A stretch of 45,127 bases of DNA, taken from contig QHXG01000001.1 of the NCBI GenBank assembly GCA_003222845.1, positions 1 to 45,127 on the forward strand. Reading direction: 5' to 3'. Of the stretch, positions 1 to 10,000 are shown piece after piece. Position 1 is the stretch's first letter, and every line of letters begins with the position of its first letter. Both the position numbers and the translations under genes were made by a program. The stretch is from Acidobacteriota bacterium (GTDB lineage: Bacteria > Acidobacteriota > Blastocatellia > Pyrinomonadales > Pyrinomonadaceae). The notes beneath the pieces were generated by a model. That model made no database searches and was not told the DNA's origin. It saw nothing but the letters and a program-made list of their open reading frames with translations.

Positions 1-1
1 A

Positions 2-43
2 GCCGATCAGCACCAAGAAAAGGATCCGTCCCCATGTCAGTAG
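2..43 (+). CDS. C-terminal end of an upstream gene (partial, product unknown)
   Basis: Frame 2 reads ADQHQEKDPSPCQ* with TAG at 41-43, overlapping the ATG at 34; this overlap suggests translational coupling. Confidence 0.45.
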   Translation, partial: ADQHQEKDPSPCQ

Positions 44-1170
44 CCGTCGTTGCCAAGGACCCACTTAAAGAGCTGGAAAACTTTCTTGCCTCGCAGGTGA
101 AGCTCGTAGAACGCCGTGGGGACTTCGATATGAATGATGAGCCGGAAGAGGGCGCGCTTGCTCCCTTTCCGGAACTCTACAGCGCGCTTTTGTTCCTGAA
201 AGAAACTCTCTGGGATCGATGGCGCAGAGCCGATCGGGAGGCCCTCAATTGTCAGAGGCGGCATCGTCGTTTGGCGCGTATCGCTATCGCGACCGGCACG
301 GCTGCTATCCTTCTAGCCATCCTGCAACTGTCGATCAAGTTGACGGCGCCAGGTCTGACCGTGGTTGGCCTCATGCTTGAAGCAATAGCCATCGCCGCTG
401 CCGTAGTCGCGGTTGCGGTTGGCTTTTGGGCTAAGTTTGATCGCCGCTGGCTGGCGCAACGCCATCTTGCTGAGCGCCTCCGTATGCTCAAATTCCGTGC
501 GCTGGAGCAACTTTGGTGCTACGAAACATCGACATGGCGTAGCTCGATTGAAAAGCAAATCTCCGACCTCAAAGGCATTGAGGATCCAAAGACGATCAAG
601 GAAAGGATCGAGAACTGGTCGACCGAAGAATTGATTGAGCCTGATCTCGCAACTTCTCTGACGTGCGAGCCTGAGCGCAGTTTGTTGGATGCGCTGACAC
701 TTTACTACCGCTTCAAACGGGTAGAATACCAAGCGGATTACTTCGACCGGCGGCGAAGAGATTTCAAAAGAGAAACAGGCCATTGGTTGAATCTGAGTCT
801 TCCCTTATTTCTCATCGGTGTCGGCTGTGTGATTGCCCACTTCGCGCTGGAATACGTCGCGAATCGCAGTGGGAGCGAGGCGCTGAAACAGCTATTAGAA
901 GACCTTGCCGTTTGGTTCGTGGCCCTGGCAGCCATGATTCCGGTCCTGAGTCTTGGTATCCGCGCGTGGTTCGCAGCCTTCGAGTTGCCGCGGAGCGCCA
1001 ACCTCTTTGGCGCTAAGCACAGGGCACTCAAGCATCTGATCAATCAGCTTGAGCAAGATTCGGGCAAAGTGTTGCCGACCCTTCATCACCTGGCCCAGAC
1101 TGAACATTTCCTCGAACATGAGCATCGCGAGTGGCTGCGGCTGCTTTCCGATACTGAGTGGTTTTTGTAA
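34..1170 (+). CDS. Membrane protein with two SLATT/DUF4231-like 2TM modules
   Basis: Two TM hairpins; the first is followed by WLAQRHLAERLRMLKFRAL, the second is preceded by KRVEYQADYFDRRRRDFKRETGHW; the C-terminus EHFLEHEHREWLRLLSDTEWFL resembles SLATT/DUF4231 family patterns. Confidence 0.6.
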   Translation: MSVAVVAKDPLKELENFLASQVKLVERRGDFDMNDEPEEGALAPFPELYSALLFLKETLWDRWRRADREALNCQRRHRRLARIAIATGTAAILLAILQLSIKLTAPGLTVVGLMLEAIAIAAAVVAVAVGFWAKFDRRWLAQRHLAERLRMLKFRALEQLWCYETSTWRSSIEKQISDLKGIEDPKTIKERIENWSTEELIEPDLATSLTCEPERSLLDALTLYYRFKRVEYQADYFDRRRRDFKRETGHWLNLSLPLFLIGVGCVIAHFALEYVANRSGSEALKQLLEDLAVWFVALAAMIPVLSLGIRAWFAAFELPRSANLFGAKHRALKHLINQLEQDSGKVLPTLHHLAQTEHFLEHEHREWLRLLSDTEWFL

Positions 1171-1332
1171 TTGTGGATGAGCCCGGTGCCGTGAGAATCA
1201 ACTGAGCGCAGCGCAAGAACTGATCCGTGAAGTAGGCAAGGAAGCTTTTGAAGAAAACGGCGACTGGTGAGCATGCGCCGCGAGCGAAGCATCGAAGTGC
1301 CGCGAGGATAGGCGCTTCCTTCTGAAGGTTCG

Positions 1333-1668
1333 ATGAGATTTTACAGAGGGCGCCTAACTCTGAATAACGATCGTGACGTGCTCGTTTATTTACCGCCGGG
1401 TTATGGTGCAAACGGGACGAGACATTTTCCGGTTTTCTACCTGCACGATGGGCAGAATTTGTTCGACGGCGCCAGTTCTTTTATTCCGGGCCAGGAATGG
1501 CGCGTCGATGAAGTCGCGCAGTCTTTGATCGCCTCGGGAAAGATCGAGCCGCTGATTATCGTCGGCATCTACAATGCTGGCGTGGAACGCGTCAACGAGT
1601 ACACCGCGGCGCAGGATCCGAAATACAAAGCTGGAGGTAAAGCTGATTTGTACGAATGGTATATATGA
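1333..1668 (+). pseudogene. Truncated putative esterase (enterochelin-esterase-like alpha/beta hydrolase), N-terminal fragment only
   Basis: NNDRDVLVYLPPGYGANGTRHFPVFYLHDGQNLFDG...IIVGIYNAGVERVNEYT is typical of the N-terminal half of the putative esterase family; the ORF stops after KAGGKADLY, before any nucleophile Ser motif. Confidence 0.75.
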
Positions 1669-3446
1669 TCCAACAAGCATCCGTCCGCCTCTGGTTGGCA
1701 ATCGCAATTCTGTTTGTGGCTCTTCCAAGTGCTAAAGCTCAACAGCCTACTCCAACGCCGCGCCCTGGACGTTCCTATAGCACTGAAGAATTGCCGAAGA
1801 CACCGCCGCCCGCTGGCCCAAAAGGGCAATCGCCGGTGACCTTCTCAAACATCACGGCCCAGACCAAGATCAATTTCAAACATCAAGGGTCGCCGACATC
1901 GGTCAAATATTTATTGGAAACTATGGGCGGCGGCGTGGCGATTTTTGATTACGATAACGATGGCCGCATGGATCTATTTTTCACGAACGGCGCCCTGCTG
2001 AAGGACCCAATGCCGAAGGTCGCCATGCCCGATAAGAATGATCCCAGCTTCTGGAATCGGCTTTATCACCAGAAAGCAGATGGCACGTTTGAAGACGTCA
2101 CTGACCGCGCTGGCTTGAAGGGCGACGCGTTCAGCATGGGAGTTGCCGCGGGCGATTACGATAATGATGGCTATGTCGATCTTTACGTCACGGGATATGG
2201 CGCGAACCATCTTTATCACAACAATGGCGATGGGACTTTCACCGACGTAACGGTGAAGCTGGGTGTTGGGTGCAATGGCTGGTCAACCAGCGCGGGATGG
2301 ATTGATTACGATCGCGATGGAAGACTGGATCTGTTCGTCGCGCGGTATCTCGACTGGAACTTTGAAAAGGGCGCGATCCTCTGCGGCGATAGCAGAGGAA
2401 CGCGTGCGTATTGTCATCCTGAAAATTTCAAAGGGACGACGAATGTTCTTTATCATCAAAAACCAGACGGCACTTTCGAAGACGTCAGCGTCAAGGCGGG
2501 AGTCTCCGATCCTGACGGCAAGGCCCTCGGCGTTGCTCTTGCCGACTTTGACAACGATGGCTGGCCCGATATCTTCGTCGCCAACGACAGCGTGCGTCAG
2601 TCGCTCTATCGCAACAAAGGCGATGGCACCTTTGAAGACATCGGCGTTTCAGCCGGCGCGGGTTATGACGAAGACGGGAAGACTTTTGCGGGCATGGGCG
2701 TCGACGTTGGCGATTATGACAACGATGGCTACCCGGACGTGTTCATCACAACTCTTTCATATCAAACGTATGCGCTCTATCACAACAACGGGGACCTGAG
2801 CTTCACTTACGCGACGAAGGCTTCAGGCGTGGGCCAGATCACGCTGCTAAATTCGGGTTGGGGAACACACTTTATCGATGCGGACAATGATGGGCTGCGC
2901 GATATTTTTGTGGCCCAGAGTCACGTGCTGGATACAATCGAGAAGTCGACAGGCTATCTGAAGTACAAGCAGACGGCGCTCTTGATGCGAAATGCGGGTA
3001 AGGGGTTTGTCGACGTGTCGGCGACGGCAGGGCCCGGGTTCGACCTGCCGATCGTGGCGCGCGGAGCAGGCTTCGGAGATCTGAACAACGACGGACAAGT
3101 GGACATCGTGCTTGGAGTGCTCAGCAGCTCGCCCGTTATCTTGCGCAATAATGGAACCAAAAATCATTGGCTGGGAATTCGACTGGTTGGCAGCAAATCA
3201 AATCGCGACGGTATCGGAGCGCGCGTGGTGGTTACAGACACGCATGATCGCCGTCAGATTTTCGACGTCTCGACCGCCGGCAGCTACCTTTCATCGAGCG
3301 ATTCGCGAATTATCGCCGGGCTTGGAACAGCAACAGTCAAGAACATCGAAGTGCATTGGCCCAGCGGACTCAACCAAAGACTTACGCCCGCCGAGATCGA
3401 TAGCTACTTGACTATTTATGAACGCGACGCAAAGAACGGAAAGTGA
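1656..3446 (+). CDS. CRTAC1 family protein (FG-GAP/VCBS repeats, ASPIC/UnbV C-terminus), secreted
   Basis: Signal peptide; repeated DYDNDGxxDLF/Y motifs; C-terminal NHWLGIRLVGSKSNRDGIGARVVV...GLGTATVKNIEVHWPSG. Confidence 0.9.
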   Translation: MVYMIQQASVRLWLAIAILFVALPSAKAQQPTPTPRPGRSYSTEELPKTPPPAGPKGQSPVTFSNITAQTKINFKHQGSPTSVKYLLETMGGGVAIFDYDNDGRMDLFFTNGALLKDPMPKVAMPDKNDPSFWNRLYHQKADGTFEDVTDRAGLKGDAFSMGVAAGDYDNDGYVDLYVTGYGANHLYHNNGDGTFTDVTVKLGVGCNGWSTSAGWIDYDRDGRLDLFVARYLDWNFEKGAILCGDSRGTRAYCHPENFKGTTNVLYHQKPDGTFEDVSVKAGVSDPDGKALGVALADFDNDGWPDIFVANDSVRQSLYRNKGDGTFEDIGVSAGAGYDEDGKTFAGMGVDVGDYDNDGYPDVFITTLSYQTYALYHNNGDLSFTYATKASGVGQITLLNSGWGTHFIDADNDGLRDIFVAQSHVLDTIEKSTGYLKYKQTALLMRNAGKGFVDVSATAGPGFDLPIVARGAGFGDLNNDGQVDIVLGVLSSSPVILRNNGTKNHWLGIRLVGSKSNRDGIGARVVVTDTHDRRQIFDVSTAGSYLSSSDSRIIAGLGTATVKNIEVHWPSGLNQRLTPAEIDSYLTIYERDAKNGK

Positions 3447-3496
3447 TAAGATCACCATCCTGCATTAATATTCGAATCAATCACTCGTTAACCAAA

Positions 3497-5347
3497 ATGA
3501 TTAAGATCACCTTTCATCTAATTCGTACTCAAACGCTCGGCGTATCTATCATTCTCTGTCTATTGTCATCTATCGCGCTTTTCGGACAGACGCCGCCGAA
3601 GAAGCCTGAGCCGCAACAACCCATGGGCGGAGTTTCAACGGGCGCGGCCCTGAATTACACCTCGCGACGAACGGTGGGCATCGTTGATCCCAAAGCGCCG
3701 ATGGTTTTCGAAGACGCGACTGATAAGACGGCCTTGGCGAATTTCAAACATCACGCAGGATCGCCGGCCAAGGAATACATTTTTGAAGTGCCGTCAGGCG
3801 GCGTGGCAATTTTTGATTACGACGGTGATGGGCTGCCGGATATTTACCTTCTCAACGGCTCTACAGTTCCGGCCCTGCAGGGAAAGGAAAAGCCGCCGCG
3901 CGCCGCGCTTTATCACAATCTCGGCAATTGGAAGTTTGAAGATGTGACTGATAAGGCCGGCGTCGCCAACGAACGCTGGGGCATGGGCGTGGCGGTGGGC
4001 GATTACGATAACGATGGCCGGCCTGATGTATTCGTTAGCAACTTCGGAGTTTCGCGGCTGTATCACAATAACGGCGACGGCACGTTTGCAGACGTCGCTG
4101 AGAAGGTCGGCGTGGCGCGTAAGGGCTGGAGCACCGGCGCCACCTGGGGCGATTATGATGGCGACGGACGGCTGGATCTTTTCGTTCCCGGTTACCTCGA
4201 CATTGATTTGAATAATCTGCCTCCGAGTCCGAAAGATGCCAACAAACCCGGCGGCGTGGGACAGAACTTCTGCCAATTTCGCGGGACGCCCGTGATGTGT
4301 GGACCGCGAAGTCTGACGGGAGAGAGCGATACGCTTTATCATCAGAAACCCGATGGCACTTTTGAAGACACCAGCGTCAAAGCCGGCGTCAATGATCCGC
4401 AAAAGTATTACGGCTTCTCTGCCGCGTTCGTGCATGCTAACGAAGACAACTTGCTGGATCTGATCGTCGTCAACGATTCAACTCCGAAACTGTTCTACAT
4501 AAACAAAGGCGATGGAACTTTCGAAGAGGTCGGCTACCCGTCGGGGGTTGCTTTGAACGAGAACGGACGAGAGCAAGCGGGAATGGGAATCGCGATCGGC
4601 GATTATGACAACTCTGGCCGTGTCAGTTTCCACATTACAAACTTTTCGGACGACTCGAACGTGCTCTATCACAACGACGGCGATGCTAATTTTACCGATG
4701 TAACTTTTCTGGCCGGACTCGGCGAGATCACGCTTCCGTTTCTTGGTTGGGGCACTAGCTTTATCGATTTTGACAACGATGGCTGGTTGGATCTGATCGT
4801 TGCCAACGGCCATGTCTACCCGACAGTTGACGAGCACCAATGGGGCACCAGTTATGCGCAGCAGGCTTTGCTGTTTCGAAACCTGCGCAACGGAAAATTT
4901 GAGCGCGTAGGGGCCGCACCGAACAGCGGGCTGGCCGCAGCGTGGTGCGGGCGAGGTTTGGCGGTCGCGGACCTCGACGGCGATGGCAGACTCGACGCCG
5001 TCATTAACAACGCCGACTCAAAGCCGACCGTTTTGAAGAATGTTGCTTCGCCGGTCGGTCATTGGCTCGCGCTTCGTTTGGTTGGTGACACCGCTAAGAA
5101 GAGTCCGCGCGACGCAATCGGCGCGATCGCCTACGTGACCACCGGCAAAGTCCGTCAACGGCGGGACGTAATCAGCGGCGGAAGTTACGCTTCACAAAAC
5201 GATATGACTTTGCACTTCGGTCTCGGAGCGGCGACGACCGTGGATAAGGTCGAGATTAAGTGGCCGGATGGATCGTCAGAAACAGTAAACATCTCCGGGA
5301 TCGATCGAAAACTCACCATAACTGAAGGTAAAGGCGTCACTAAGTAG
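3497..5347 (+). CDS. CRTAC1 family protein (FG-GAP/VCBS repeats, ASPIC/UnbV C-terminus), secreted
   Basis: Same architecture as the preceding gene. The ORF opens at 3443, but the signal peptide MIKITFHLIRTQTLGVSIILCLLSSIALFGQ begins at 3497. Confidence 0.9.
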   Translation: MIKITFHLIRTQTLGVSIILCLLSSIALFGQTPPKKPEPQQPMGGVSTGAALNYTSRRTVGIVDPKAPMVFEDATDKTALANFKHHAGSPAKEYIFEVPSGGVAIFDYDGDGLPDIYLLNGSTVPALQGKEKPPRAALYHNLGNWKFEDVTDKAGVANERWGMGVAVGDYDNDGRPDVFVSNFGVSRLYHNNGDGTFADVAEKVGVARKGWSTGATWGDYDGDGRLDLFVPGYLDIDLNNLPPSPKDANKPGGVGQNFCQFRGTPVMCGPRSLTGESDTLYHQKPDGTFEDTSVKAGVNDPQKYYGFSAAFVHANEDNLLDLIVVNDSTPKLFYINKGDGTFEEVGYPSGVALNENGREQAGMGIAIGDYDNSGRVSFHITNFSDDSNVLYHNDGDANFTDVTFLAGLGEITLPFLGWGTSFIDFDNDGWLDLIVANGHVYPTVDEHQWGTSYAQQALLFRNLRNGKFERVGAAPNSGLAAAWCGRGLAVADLDGDGRLDAVINNADSKPTVLKNVASPVGHWLALRLVGDTAKKSPRDAIGAIAYVTTGKVRQRRDVISGGSYASQNDMTLHFGLGAATTVDKVEIKWPDGSSETVNISGIDRKLTITEGKGVTK

Positions 5348-5550
5348 CTTCGTCGGCGCCCGGCTGCGGCCTCCGATCTGTCCCGGATTCTCAAAACGTT
5401 TCCAGCATAGACGTTGACTCCCTCGCCCCGTATATACTATATAAGGCCACATTCTACATACGGATTTCATAAGACAGATCTTCATAGGCCTTCAAGCTTT
5501 TCTTTTTTCTTTCAGGCAGCGGGACTAAGTCTTTCGCAAAGGGCGGTAAC

Positions 5551-6744
5551 GTGCGACGGCTCGATTTAAAGAAGGCTCAAGCTGCGCGCTTGGGCACGAT
5601 TCGCGATATCAATCGGCAGATTGTATTGAACTATGTGCGCGAACGCGAACCAATCTCGCGCGCGGAAATCGCAAGAGAAACCGAATTACAAAGATCGACT
5701 GTCTCGGCAATTGTCGATTGTTTAATCGGAGAAGGTTTGGTCGAGGAGATTGGCGCGGGCGAATCGACAGGCGGCCGCCGTCCAACGCTGTTGCGCCTGC
5801 GCACGGCTGGGGCAATCGCTATCGGCGTGGCGCTAACGCCAAGCTCTACAACGATCGCAACAAGCGATCTCGCCGGGCGGGTTCTCCGCCAGCAATCATT
5901 CCCAACCGATCCCGATCCTGATCGAATCTTTGGCCGCGTGATTGATTGTATCCAGGTTTTCCTGGAACAGAAGGACGGCGCAATCGAAGGTATCGGAGTC
6001 AACCTGCCAGGTTTAATCGATCCCTCAACTGGCGTCGCAATATATATCCCCTATTTTAAATGGCGCGATCTGCGAATCGCTGAAATGATCTCATCGCGTA
6101 TCGGCTTGCCCGTATCGGTTGACAACGACGCAAACTCTGTTGCGCTCGCAGAGCTTTGGTTCGGCCGGCCGGAAGTTAGCAATGCCCGTGATTTCATACT
6201 CGTGTTGGCGGCCGACGGTGTCGGCACCGGAATCGTCTTCGATGGTCAGATTTATCGTGGCGAACGTGGCGCAGCAGGAGAATTCGGACACATGATTATC
6301 GGCACACACGCGCCGGTTCCTTGTTCGTGTGGCAACCGCGACTGCTGGGAGGCCTTTTCATCAGAACGCGCGACAATTGCTCGGTACCTGAAATTATCTG
6401 GCGAGACGGATGAAGCGCGCATTAATTTCAAAGAACTCGTAGATCGAGCATTGGCGGGCGAAGCTAACGCCGGAAAGTCGCTCGTAGACATGGCGCTGTG
6501 TCTGGGCATAGGCATATCGAATCTGATTGTCGGCTTTAGTCCCGAAGTGGTGGTCGTGAGCGGAGAAATAACCAGGGCCTGGCGCCTGATCGAAGATTCC
6601 CTGAAGCAAACCATCGAACATAGTATTCGTCGAGGGCTTCCTTCGGCTCGAATTCTACCTTCGACGCTTGGCGAAGACCCGACCCTGATGGGTGCCTTGA
6701 GTTTGGTTTTGGCGAGCAAGTTCGGTTCGACCGTGGCCGCGTGA
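5551..6744 (+). CDS. ROK family transcriptional regulator (NagC/XylR type)
   Basis: N-terminal HTH (NRQIVLNYVREREPISRAEIARETELQRSTVSAIVDCLIGEGLV) plus ROK domain with GEFGHMIIG and CSCGNRDCWEAFSS zinc motif. Confidence 0.93.
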   Translation: MRRLDLKKAQAARLGTIRDINRQIVLNYVREREPISRAEIARETELQRSTVSAIVDCLIGEGLVEEIGAGESTGGRRPTLLRLRTAGAIAIGVALTPSSTTIATSDLAGRVLRQQSFPTDPDPDRIFGRVIDCIQVFLEQKDGAIEGIGVNLPGLIDPSTGVAIYIPYFKWRDLRIAEMISSRIGLPVSVDNDANSVALAELWFGRPEVSNARDFILVLAADGVGTGIVFDGQIYRGERGAAGEFGHMIIGTHAPVPCSCGNRDCWEAFSSERATIARYLKLSGETDEARINFKELVDRALAGEANAGKSLVDMALCLGIGISNLIVGFSPEVVVVSGEITRAWRLIEDSLKQTIEHSIRRGLPSARILPSTLGEDPTLMGALSLVLASKFGSTVAA

Positions 6745-6846
6745 TCGGCGAACCCGTGGATTGATCGGCTTTCGAGATGAAAAGCGCCGTCCCAACACTT
6801 CCAAAAATAAATCCTGAAAAAAATTTTCATAAGGCGACAAAAGGTC

Positions 6847-6875
6847 TTGACAGGCCCGGAAAACTGTATTAAATA
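6847..6875 (+). promoter_or_regulatory. Putative sigma-70-type promoter for the TonB-dependent receptor gene
   Basis: TTGACA (6847-6852), 17-nt spacer, TAAATA (6870-6875), about 185 nt upstream of the ATG at 7060. Confidence 0.55.
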
Positions 6876-6903
6876 CTTCGTTGGTTCTGGCAACAAACTC
6901 TTG

Positions 6904-6930
6904 ACGCGCATTCGCAGGCGCGTTTTCTTT
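6904..6930 (+). terminator. Hairpin plus T-rich tract in the leader of the TonB receptor gene (candidate attenuator)
   Basis: ACGCGC-ATTCGCAG-GCGCGT followed by TTTCTTT, between the putative promoter and the start codon. Confidence 0.4.
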
Positions 6931-7059
6931 AAGACGTTCGCGTAAACACGCTGCTGAAGCCAAGCGGCTTTGCAGTCCTGCAATAAGGATATGAATTGGC
7001 TCGTTGCCTGCGGGTTACGAGTGCATTCGTTCATTTTCTGGTCGCATGCGAGGTTAATT

Positions 7060-10000
7060 ATGTCTTCGATACGAAATGTCGCTCACCTGCTGGTGCGCGT
7101 TGTCATTTTTACTTTCCTGGTCGCGATCTTTGCTCTTCCAACGATGGCCCAAACTAACAAGGCCGACATTGTCGGGACAGTCACGGATACCAATGGCGCG
7201 GCAGTGCAAGGAGCGACTGTGACTATAACCAAAGTCGATACCAACAGTACGCGCACGGTGACCAGTGGCGACTCTGGCCAGTACGAAGCGCCCTTGCTGG
7301 AGATTGGAACGTACAAGGTCACGGCTACGAAGCAGGGTTTTCAAACCGTCACACAGGAGAATGTCGTTTTACAGACAAACGACAGGTTGAGAATCGATCT
7401 CACGCTTCCTCCCGGGAATGTCTCCGGAGTGGTGACCGTGACGGCGGGAGCGCCGTTGGTGGAAACCGAAACGAGTGATCGGGGAACTGTAGTTACCGGA
7501 CGTGAAGTTACCGAGCTGCCACTTTCTGGACGCAACTTTACTCAGCTGGCGACGCTTACGCCCGGCGTGGCTCGTTCTGGCGGTGTTGGCAGCGTTGGTG
7601 GAACTGGTCCGGATGCTCGGCAATTCAATAATGGCGACCCGCGGGCAGGAAGTGGCGGGCCTGGCTCCAGCAATGAAAATGGCGGCACTGAGACGTCTCG
7701 CTTTGCTCGCTCAGGCGGCGGTGGATTAATAGTCAACGGTCAGCGCCCAACAAATAATAATTTCTCTCTCGACGGAGTTGACAATAACGAGCCGCAGTTT
7801 GGGACCATTGGCGTATTTCCAAATCCTGATGCGATCGCCGAGTTCAAGGTCACCACCAGTATTCCGCCGGCAGAAGTAGGGCGTGCCTCTGGTGCGGTCA
7901 TTAGCACGACGATTCTGTCAGGTACAAATCAATTTCACGGTTCGGGATATTACTACGGACAAAATTCGGCACTGAATGCTTATCACCCGATACTCAAGCG
8001 GAATCGTGGTGACGCGATCGCGCGAGGCGTCACAAACCTGGCGCCATTTACAAAAGCCGTTCAGCAAATCCACGAATTTGGTGGCACCCTTGGTGGACCA
8101 ATAATCAAGAACAAGACCTTTTTCTTCTTCGACTATCTGGGACAGCGTAACCACTTACCGTTTCCGGCTTCCTCGACAGTTCCCACGGCCGGATCACGTA
8201 ACGGCAACTTCACTGGCTTTGCTAATCACGATTGTGATGGCGACGGCAGCAGTACCGGGGCGAATGATGGTCCGGTATGTAATCCTTTTACCGGGAAAGC
8301 GTTTCCTAATGCCACTATCCCGGACAATTTAATCAGTCCGATCTCAAAGAAGTTGTTCAATCTCTTTCCGCAGCCGACGATAAATGTTTTCAATCCCGAC
8401 CAGGGTAACAATAACTTCTTCACGCAACGCAAAAACCAGGAAAGAATCAACAACTACGAATTCAAGATCGATCACAAGCTAACCCAAAAGAACTCGTTGA
8501 CGGGTCGCTTCAGCAATCAGGATCTCAAGACCAATCGCGCGAATCTGCTGCCTGGCCTGCCGACCGCAGGATTCGGAGCCGGCGATGAGATTGGTAACAC
8601 GCGGCAGGTGTCTGTTAGCGACACCCATACATTCAGTCCGACGATACTCAACGAGTTTCGTTTCGGCCTGACAAAGATCGACATTGGAATTTTCAACTGT
8701 GGAGTCGGCGGGGCTTGCGGAACCAGCGCGACATTCGCTAACGATATTGGATATCCGAATGCGAACGATGGCTCGCTCGAGGCTTCGGGTGGTCCCGGAC
8801 TGGGAAATTTCGGTAGTGGTTTCACTGAATACCTCGGCGACGGTGGGCTGTTTCGGGTGAAGAGCAAGAATCCGTATTTTGCGGATTCATTAACGATTGT
8901 TCACGGAGCCCATGTTGCCAAAATCGGCGGCGAACTTCGCGTTCGTTACTTGAATACAATTGACGGCGGCCGCTCGGGCTTCCTGAAAGGCAACATGCAG
9001 TACGCCGACGATGCGCCGGCGTCAAATCCGTTAATTACGGGCCAGGTTTGTCCGGCAGCTTCGACCAGGATCGTATTGGTTGGCGATCCACCCGTGCCCC
9101 AGACGCAGTGCTATGTTGATAAGAATGGCATTCCTTACGGTGGGACGGCCAACGCTCAGGCCAACGAGTTGATGAGTTTGCCGGCATTTCAGGTTGACAG
9201 AGGCAAAGTGTTCGGTGGTCCCTTCAACCTGCGCACGCGGGAATACGGTTTGTTTGTGCAAGACGATTGGAAAGCAAGTCCCAGGCTGACCTTGAATTTC
9301 GGTCTTCGATACGATCTGTTTACACCGCCAACCGAGAAATCGGGTAGGACTAGCTACTACTTCCCCAACGTGAGTAAGGTGGTGGTGGCCAGTGGCGCGG
9401 GCGATCGGATTATTTCGACGGACAAGAACAACTTTGGTCCCCGATTCGGATTTGCCTACGCAGTTAACAAAGAAAAAACGATGGTGCTTCGCGGTGGCTA
9501 CGGCTTGCTGTATACGCTCGACGGCACGGACTATCCGCCTTCAATTCGCAATGTTCCGTTCACGAACACAATCCACTTCTCCCAGTTCAACAGTCAGCAA
9601 CCGACGAGCGCCAGAACATACTTCAGCGTGAACACCGGTCCGCGATCGGTGACCACTCAGGTTGATCCGGCGAATGTTCCGACCTCCGTGTCTGTGTTTA
9701 GCGTCGATCGGAATCAAAAGATTGGCTACGTCCATCAATTCCAGATTAGCTATCAGTGGCAGTTCTCGCGCGACTGGTCGCTGGATGTCGGCTACGTGGG
9801 TAATCGTTCACGCAACCTTCTGACGACTTTCAATATTGGTACTGGCAATGGTGGCGGTACTGCTGCGGCCAAGAATGCGGCCGGAGGTTTTATCGGAAAT
9901 GCCTTGCTCTATAGCAATGCCGCAAGGTCTTCCTATGACGGCCTCCAGACGCAATTGCAGAAACGCCTTTCGAAGAATATTCAGGGCCAGATCTCGTATA

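Noticed and set aside
6252-7034. 260-aa minus-strand ORF over the ROK 3' end and receptor leader
   Set aside because: Low-complexity composition, overlaps the ROK coding region and a good plus-strand promoter; no domain seen.
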